A DNA stretch of 26,994 nt from Ruminococcaceae bacterium UBA5413 (GTDB lineage Bacteria > Bacillota > Clostridia > Oscillospirales > Acutalibacteraceae), in contig DHNP01000042.1 of assembly GCA_002409585.1 (NCBI GenBank), positions 10,112 to 37,105 of the forward strand, given 5' to 3'. The position numbers and the translations under genes were made by a program. Numbering within the stretch: position 1 is the first letter of the stretch; each line of letters opens with the position of its first letter. The notes below the pieces were generated by a model, which was not told the DNA's origin, did not search any database, and saw only the letters and a program-made list of their open reading frames with translations. Shown here in pieces: positions 24,123 through 26,994 of the stretch.

Positions 24123-24530
24123 TTAGTGGCAGCCCCCGCACGAGGAGCAGTTGCCGCCGCATGAGGGCGGGGTGTAGTCGGCGGTTTCAGGGTCGCCGCC
24201 GTTGGCGCTCTGCACTATGATGGCGTTCACCCTCTGCACAAGTTTTTCGAGTTCCGACTTTGCCATGCCGTAAGCCGCCATATTTTCGTTTTTAATTATT
24301 TTGTCGTAAAGGGCGTTCATTTCATTTTGGTATCCCTGCATTTTATCGTTGTCGTGTTCCTGCTTTTTTGCTTCTTCCTCTATAGACATCCGCTTTAAAT
24401 TAAATTTCCCTATAAGGTCCTGCAAAGCGGCGTCAGCGTCCGTTTTTTTTATAGCTTCCTGCATATCAGCGTAACGGCTGTCCTTCTGTATTTCCCTGCC
24501 TATATTTCTCGCCATCTCTATGATGTCCAT
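24123..24530 (-). CDS. ymcA: YlbF/YmcA (RicA-like) family protein with C-terminal four-cysteine tail
   Basis: The 135-residue, mostly helical product belongs to the Com_YlbF group. In Bacillus subtilis, ymcA (ricA) lies directly after the miaB ortholog ymcB and close before mutS, the same position as here, which supports orthology. YmcA, YlbF and YaaT form a cytoplasmic complex that acts on RNase Y-dependent mRNA processing and on competence, sporulation and biofilm programmes, and carries iron-sulfur clusters. The last 12 residues hold Cys124, Cys128, Cys131 and Cys134 (C-x3-C-x2-C-x2-C), suitable for an Fe-S cluster. AAGGAG precedes the ATG. Neither ylbF nor yaaT is in the window. Confidence 0.88.
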   Translation of the reverse strand: MDIIEMARNIGREIQKDSRYADMQEAIKKTDADAALQDLIGKFNLKRMSIEEEAKKQEHDNDKMQGYQNEMNALYDKIIKNENMAAYGMAKSELEKLVQRVNAIIVQSANGGDPETADYTPPSCGGNCSSCGGCH

Positions 24531-24588
24531 ATAATTCTCCTTAATAAAATTAATATATTTAATAAATCCGCCTTTTACGGCAAATAAA

Positions 24589-26019
24589 TTACTTTACTAT
24601 TTCTCCGCTTAAAAACGAACTGCGCGCCGAGGTTATCTTTACGTTTACAAAACTGCCGGAAAGGCTTTCATCACCGTCAAAAGCGACGGCTATGTTGCCG
24701 TCGGTGCGGCCGGTAAGTTCCCCTGACTTTGCATTTTTGTTTTCGACTAAAACGCGCTCAGTTTTTCCAATATAGGAGGAACAGATTTTGAGCGAAGCCT
24801 CATCCTCGGCATCGCAAAGCTCTTTAAGCCATTTCTTTTTTTCATCCGCCGGCACCGGGTCGGGCATTTTTGCGGCGCGCGTGCCATTGCGCGGCGAATA
24901 GATAAAAGTGAAAAGCGAAGTAAAGCCGACTTCGCCTATAAGGCTTACGGTGTCCTTAAACTCCCCGTAAGTTTCCCCCGGAAAGCCCACTATGACGTCG
25001 GACGTAAGCGATATGTCCGGTATTTTTTCTTTTGCGTAGTTTATAAGCCCCAGGTATTTTTCGCGCGTATAACCGCGGTTCATCTCTTTCAGCACTCTGT
25101 CGTTCCCCGACTGGAAAGGCAGGTGCAGGCTGCGGCATATATGCTTTCCCGAAGCGATGGTATCTATAAGCTCATGCGTCGCGTCTTTCGGGTGCGACGT
25201 CATAAAGCGTATGCGGTAGTCGCCCTCAACGCTGTCGAGCATGCGCAGGAGATGTGAAAAATTCATGCCGCAGTTTAAATTTTTACCGTATGAGTTTACG
25301 TTCTGCCCTAAAAGGGTTATCTCCTTATAGCCTTTCCCCACAAGGCCTTTGAATTCATCAAGAACCGCTTCAGGCGTGCGGCTCCTTTCCCTGCCGCGTA
25401 CATACGGCACTATGCAGTATGAGCAGAAATTATCGCAGCCGTACATGACGCTTAGCCATGCTTTAAATTTACTGTCGCGCAGCACCGGCATGCCCTCGAC
25501 TATGTTTTTGTCGGGCGACTCGTCGCCGCGCTCAAAGACACGCCCGCCTTCCGTCAGGGCGCTGTAAAGCATCTCCGGGAGCCTGTGCATAACATGGGTG
25601 CCGAAAACTATGCTGACAAACGGGTAAACTTTTTTTACCCGTTCCGCAGACTGCTCCTCCTCCATCATGCAGCCGCACAAGGCTATGATAAGCGAGGGGT
25701 GCTTTGCCTTTATATTTTTCAGCGCGCCCACGTTGCCGAAAACCCTGTCTTCGGCGTGTCCGCGCACCGCGCACGTGTTGAAAATGATAAAGTCGGCCTT
25801 TTCCCTGTCGTCAGTAAAAGAAAAACCCATCTGCGAAAGCATTCCCTTTATCTTTTCCCCGTCGGCGGCGTTTTGCTGGCAGCCGTAAGTGTGCACCACG
25901 GCAAGCGGCTTATCGCCCATGGCGCGCGCCTTCATTATAGCGGCTACGCGCTCCGTATAAAAGCTGCCGCTGCGTATATTTATATCTGTGCCGCTGAGTG
26001 CGGACGAACCTTCTTCCAA
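24589..26019 (-). CDS. miaB: tRNA-2-methylthio-N6-dimethylallyladenosine synthase MiaB
   Basis: The 476-residue radical SAM methylthiotransferase adds the 2-methylthio group to i6A37 of tRNA. The N-terminal UPF0004 domain shows three cluster-binding cysteines (Cys47 in TYGCQQN, Cys83 in FNTC, Cys117 in CGCM). The radical SAM CxxxCxxC is at Cys195, Cys199 and Cys202 (YGCDNFCSYCIVPYVRGRERSR), and a C-terminal TRAM domain follows. The QQN form and SR ending favour MiaB over MtaB or RimO. The start is TTG at 26019 with GGAGG nine bases upstream. It is the first gene of the long minus-strand series, with a promoter at 26052-26080. Confidence 0.97.
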   Translation of the reverse strand: MEEGSSALSGTDINIRSGSFYTERVAAIMKARAMGDKPLAVVHTYGCQQNAADGEKIKGMLSQMGFSFTDDREKADFIIFNTCAVRGHAEDRVFGNVGALKNIKAKHPSLIIALCGCMMEEEQSAERVKKVYPFVSIVFGTHVMHRLPEMLYSALTEGGRVFERGDESPDKNIVEGMPVLRDSKFKAWLSVMYGCDNFCSYCIVPYVRGRERSRTPEAVLDEFKGLVGKGYKEITLLGQNVNSYGKNLNCGMNFSHLLRMLDSVEGDYRIRFMTSHPKDATHELIDTIASGKHICRSLHLPFQSGNDRVLKEMNRGYTREKYLGLINYAKEKIPDISLTSDVIVGFPGETYGEFKDTVSLIGEVGFTSLFTFIYSPRNGTRAAKMPDPVPADEKKKWLKELCDAEDEASLKICSSYIGKTERVLVENKNAKSGELTGRTDGNIAVAFDGDESLSGSFVNVKITSARSSFLSGEIVK

Positions 26020-26051
26020 AAGGATATACCTCCAAAATTATAATCGAATTT

Positions 26052-26080
26052 ATTATAGCATAGCAAAACGCCATCTTCAA
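26052..26080 (-). promoter_or_regulatory. Promoter of miaB and probably of the long minus-strand operon
   Basis: On the minus strand, TTGAAG (26075-26080), a 17-base spacer and TATAAT (26052-26057) lie about 25-30 bases upstream of the ribosome binding site. A second TATAAT at 26037-26042 lacks a good -35. Confidence 0.65.
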
Positions 26081-26112
26081 GGAAAAACGCCTCTCAGCGC
26101 TGTTTTTGAAGA

Positions 26113-26234
26113 CGGCAGTATTAAACGGCGCGCTTTTAAAGCCGGCTGCCGCTCCATTTAAGTTAAAAAAACAAAAGGGGAAATAATTTTAAAGCCGCCG
26201 CAAACGTTAATGCGGGATATATCCATATTCCGCA
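26113..26234 (+). other. Hairpin-rich stretch upstream of an orphan terminator (possible small RNA)
   Basis: Two hairpins can be drawn. One has nested stems CGGCAG/CTGCCG (26113-26118 with 26146-26151) and CGGC/GCCG (26126-26129 with 26141-26144). The other is a 10-bp stem (26211-26220 with 26225-26234, one G-U). They precede the + strand terminator at 26248. No open frame of useful size and no clear + promoter is seen. A small RNA or a leftover 3' untranslated region are both possible. Confidence 0.25.
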
Positions 26235-26247
26235 GATTATAGTATAG

Positions 26248-26297
26248 CAGGCACCGCCGCGTAACGTAACGCGTCGGTGCCTGTTATGTTTTTTATT
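26248..26297 (+). terminator. Strong plus-strand terminator with no gene in front of it
   Basis: A 15-bp stem with one mismatch (26248-26262 with 26269-26283) and a 6-base loop is followed on + by a T-rich tail TTATGTTTTTTATTTAT. The minus side has no T-run. No + strand coding region lies upstream within the window's last 2 kb. Confidence 0.75.
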
Positions 26298-26338
26298 TAT
26301 AATTATCAATAGTATTTTTTCATTCCGGGGTGTTTGGG

Positions 26339-26437
26339 GCTGTTCCGGCTCATTCTGTTACGAGAAAACACAGCAAATACAAGGCTTTTCTATATGTTGG
26401 GCTGTAAATCGCCTGTTGTGGCTTGCTGTTCCGGCTC
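26339..26437. repeat. 13-bp direct repeat GCTGTTCCGGCTC (two copies), with an inverted near-copy further on
   Basis: Exact copies lie at 26339-26351 and 26425-26437, 86 bases apart. A related inverted sequence, GCCGGGAACAGC, is at 26508-26519. The role is unknown; possible binding sites for a recombinase or replication protein. Confidence 0.5.
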
Positions 26438-26542
26438 GTCTGGGTGTGAATGGGTTTATATTGGGGCGTGTTGATTTCCTGTTGATTTTCCCACCACACC
26501 AACACCAGCCGGGAACAGCTCACACCAGCGGCAACAGGTACA

Positions 26543-26568
26543 CCCCCCCGGAGGGGGATATATACCCC
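26543..26568. repeat. C-run/G-run hairpin with alternative pairings
   Basis: Seven C (26543-26549), then GGA, then five G (26553-26557), ATATATA and CCCC (26565-26568). The G-run can pair with either C-run, so two exclusive hairpins are possible. The + strand GGAGGGGG also resembles a ribosome binding site, but no start codon follows at a suitable distance. Confidence 0.4.
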
Positions 26569-26595
26569 GCTCAAAGTGCCGAGGGAGTAGTCTAA

Positions 26596-26634
26596 ATACC
26601 CTCAAGCAATAAAAGGTTTTTAGAGAGAGGGTAT
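26596..26634. repeat. Inverted repeat ATACCCTC / GAGGGTAT
   Basis: Perfect 8-bp arms (26596-26603 and 26627-26634) flank a 23-base AT-rich spacer. No T-run follows on either side that would make it a terminator. Confidence 0.4.
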
Positions 26635-26646
26635 AGTTTAATTTAC

Positions 26647-26778
26647 AGTACCATTAGTACCAAAAACAAATAATATAATATCTATCTTTCTATCTGTTAC
26701 CGAGCAACACAATCAAGATAAGATACAATCTTTTGAATGGCACACAGCAGTAGTACCAGTGAAGTACCAACAGTACCA
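26647..26778. repeat. Five AGTACCA repeats (iteron-like)
   Basis: AGTACCA occurs at 26647, 26656, 26752, 26763 and 26772 (first bases), as a pair and a triplet with 9-11 base steps inside each cluster. The 10-mer CAGTACCATT occurs exactly twice (26646-26655, 26771-26780). Tight same-strand clusters in AT-rich DNA resemble iterons or multi-site operators; identification is tentative. Confidence 0.5.
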
Positions 26779-26870
26779 TTCCAATGATGTAGAAAGTCCC
26801 TTCTTAAAAATTTCCGAAAAATCCAAAAAGAATTTTCGTGTTATTTTCAATACTATCGGTGTTGATTTGC

Positions 26871-26925
26871 TATCTGAATCAGATAAAAATACGCTATTCA
26901 GATAACTTCTTGTCCGTATCAGATA
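26871..26925. promoter_or_regulatory. TCAGATA array: palindromic operator plus two half-sites
   Basis: A perfect 15-bp palindrome TATCTGA-A-TCAGATA (26871-26885) is followed by TCAGATA at 26898-26904 and 26919-26925. The same-strand steps are 19 and 21 bases, about two helical turns. The last copy abuts the -35 box of the promoter at 26927. This suits cooperative binding of a regulator. Confidence 0.5.
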
Positions 26926-26926
26926 G

Positions 26927-26954
26927 TTGTAATTTATGCTCCATTTGCTATAAT
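26927..26954 (+). promoter_or_regulatory. Extended -10 promoter reading off the right edge
   Basis: TTGTAA (26927-26932), a 16-base spacer and a perfect TATAAT (26949-26954) preceded by TG-C (extended -10). Its gene lies beyond the window. The TCAGATA sites immediately upstream suggest it is regulated. Confidence 0.6.
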
Positions 26955-26994
26955 GGTGGTAACAACAAAATAACGGCTCTATAATAAAAGTTGG

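Larger units (their letters stand above)
26298..26994. other. Geneless, repeat-rich and AT-rich right end; possible border of an accessory element
   Basis: About 700 bases hold no coding region I can support on either strand. Row counts of G+C are 14/60 at 26641-26700 and 18/60 at 26881-26940, against 40/60 in a mutL row (21001-21060). The stretch carries a 13-bp direct repeat, C/G-run hairpins, AGTACCA repeats, a TCAGATA array and a promoter reading out of the window. This is typical of regulatory or replication regions of phages, plasmids or integrative elements, but no diagnostic gene or attachment site is visible. Confidence 0.35.

Noticed and set aside
26208..26243. Ten-codon plus-strand frame starting at the ATG near 26210 (MRDISIFRRL), as a possible leader peptide
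   Set aside because: No Shine-Dalgarno site at a useful distance, and the hairpin at 26211-26234 explains the sequence.
26044..26300. tRNA, tmRNA or SRP RNA gene as an insertion target near the element border
   Set aside because: I found no TPsiC-arm, CCA end, SRP core motif or tmRNA 3' end in this stretch.
26350..26574. Minus-strand open frame of 74 codons starting MSGVYIPLRGG (TTG start)
   Set aside because: Its start region is the C/G-run hairpin, no proper ribosome binding site precedes it, the composition is odd, and I recognise no domain. Its bases also carry the 13-bp repeats.
26700..26845. Minus-strand frame without a start codon containing HHWNGTVGTSLVLLL
   Set aside because: About 46 codons long with no start or ribosome binding site, and it overlaps the AGTACCA repeats, which explain the Gly-Thr/Leu pattern.
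26647..26925. CRISPR array
   Set aside because: The repeats are only 7-13 bases with spacings of 9-21 bases, far from the repeat-spacer pattern, and no cas gene is present.

Overview
The window reads as chromosomal DNA of a low-to-medium GC Gram-positive bacterium, most likely an anaerobic member of the Clostridia. The main evidence is gene order. On the minus strand, miaB, a YmcA/RicA-type gene, mutS, mutL and miaA are followed by the Bacillota division and translation cluster (yggS, sepF, divIVA, ileS, lspA, rluD). Strong AGGAGG-like ribosome binding sites, frequent TTG starts and sigma-A-like promoters fit this. I cannot name the genus.

Layout from left to right. (1) Two tandem Hsp20 small heat-shock genes on +, the first cut by the window edge. 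They end at a strong hairpin and face plsY (phospholipid synthesis) on -. (2) A two-gene + operon for the widely conserved but poorly understood AmmeMemoRadiSam set: a LigB/MEMO-like domain fused to AMMECR1, then a radical SAM enzyme. (3) A convergent - operon of MoxR AAA+ ATPase, DUF58 protein and membrane transglutaminase-like protein, with a clear promoter. (4) An XRE-type regulator on -, with direct repeats over its own promoter, divergent from a + histidine phosphatase gene. (5) A long series of closely spaced or overlapping - genes from miaB (26019) down to comEA (10364), read right to left: tRNA modification (miaB, miaA), mismatch repair (mutS, mutL), a Com_YlbF protein with a four-Cys tail, a HlyD-like adaptor, yggS, sepF, divIVA, ileS, then lspA, rluD and comEA. 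A terminator-like hairpin separates ileS from lspA.

MiaA and MiaB act one after the other on A37 of tRNAs. MutS and MutL form the mismatch repair pair. SepF and DivIVA are division and polarity proteins. LspA processes lipoproteins, and IleS and RluD serve translation and rRNA modification.

(6) The last ~950 bases, right of the miaB promoter, hold no gene I can support. First comes a stretch of hairpins ending in an orphan + strand terminator. Next is a markedly AT-rich stretch with short direct and inverted repeats (13-bp repeat, AGTACCA repeats, TCAGATA array) and a good + promoter that reads off the right edge. This end looks like the border or regulatory region of an accessory or mobile element, but no integrase, replication gene or attachment site is visible to prove it. 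It is the least explained part of the window.
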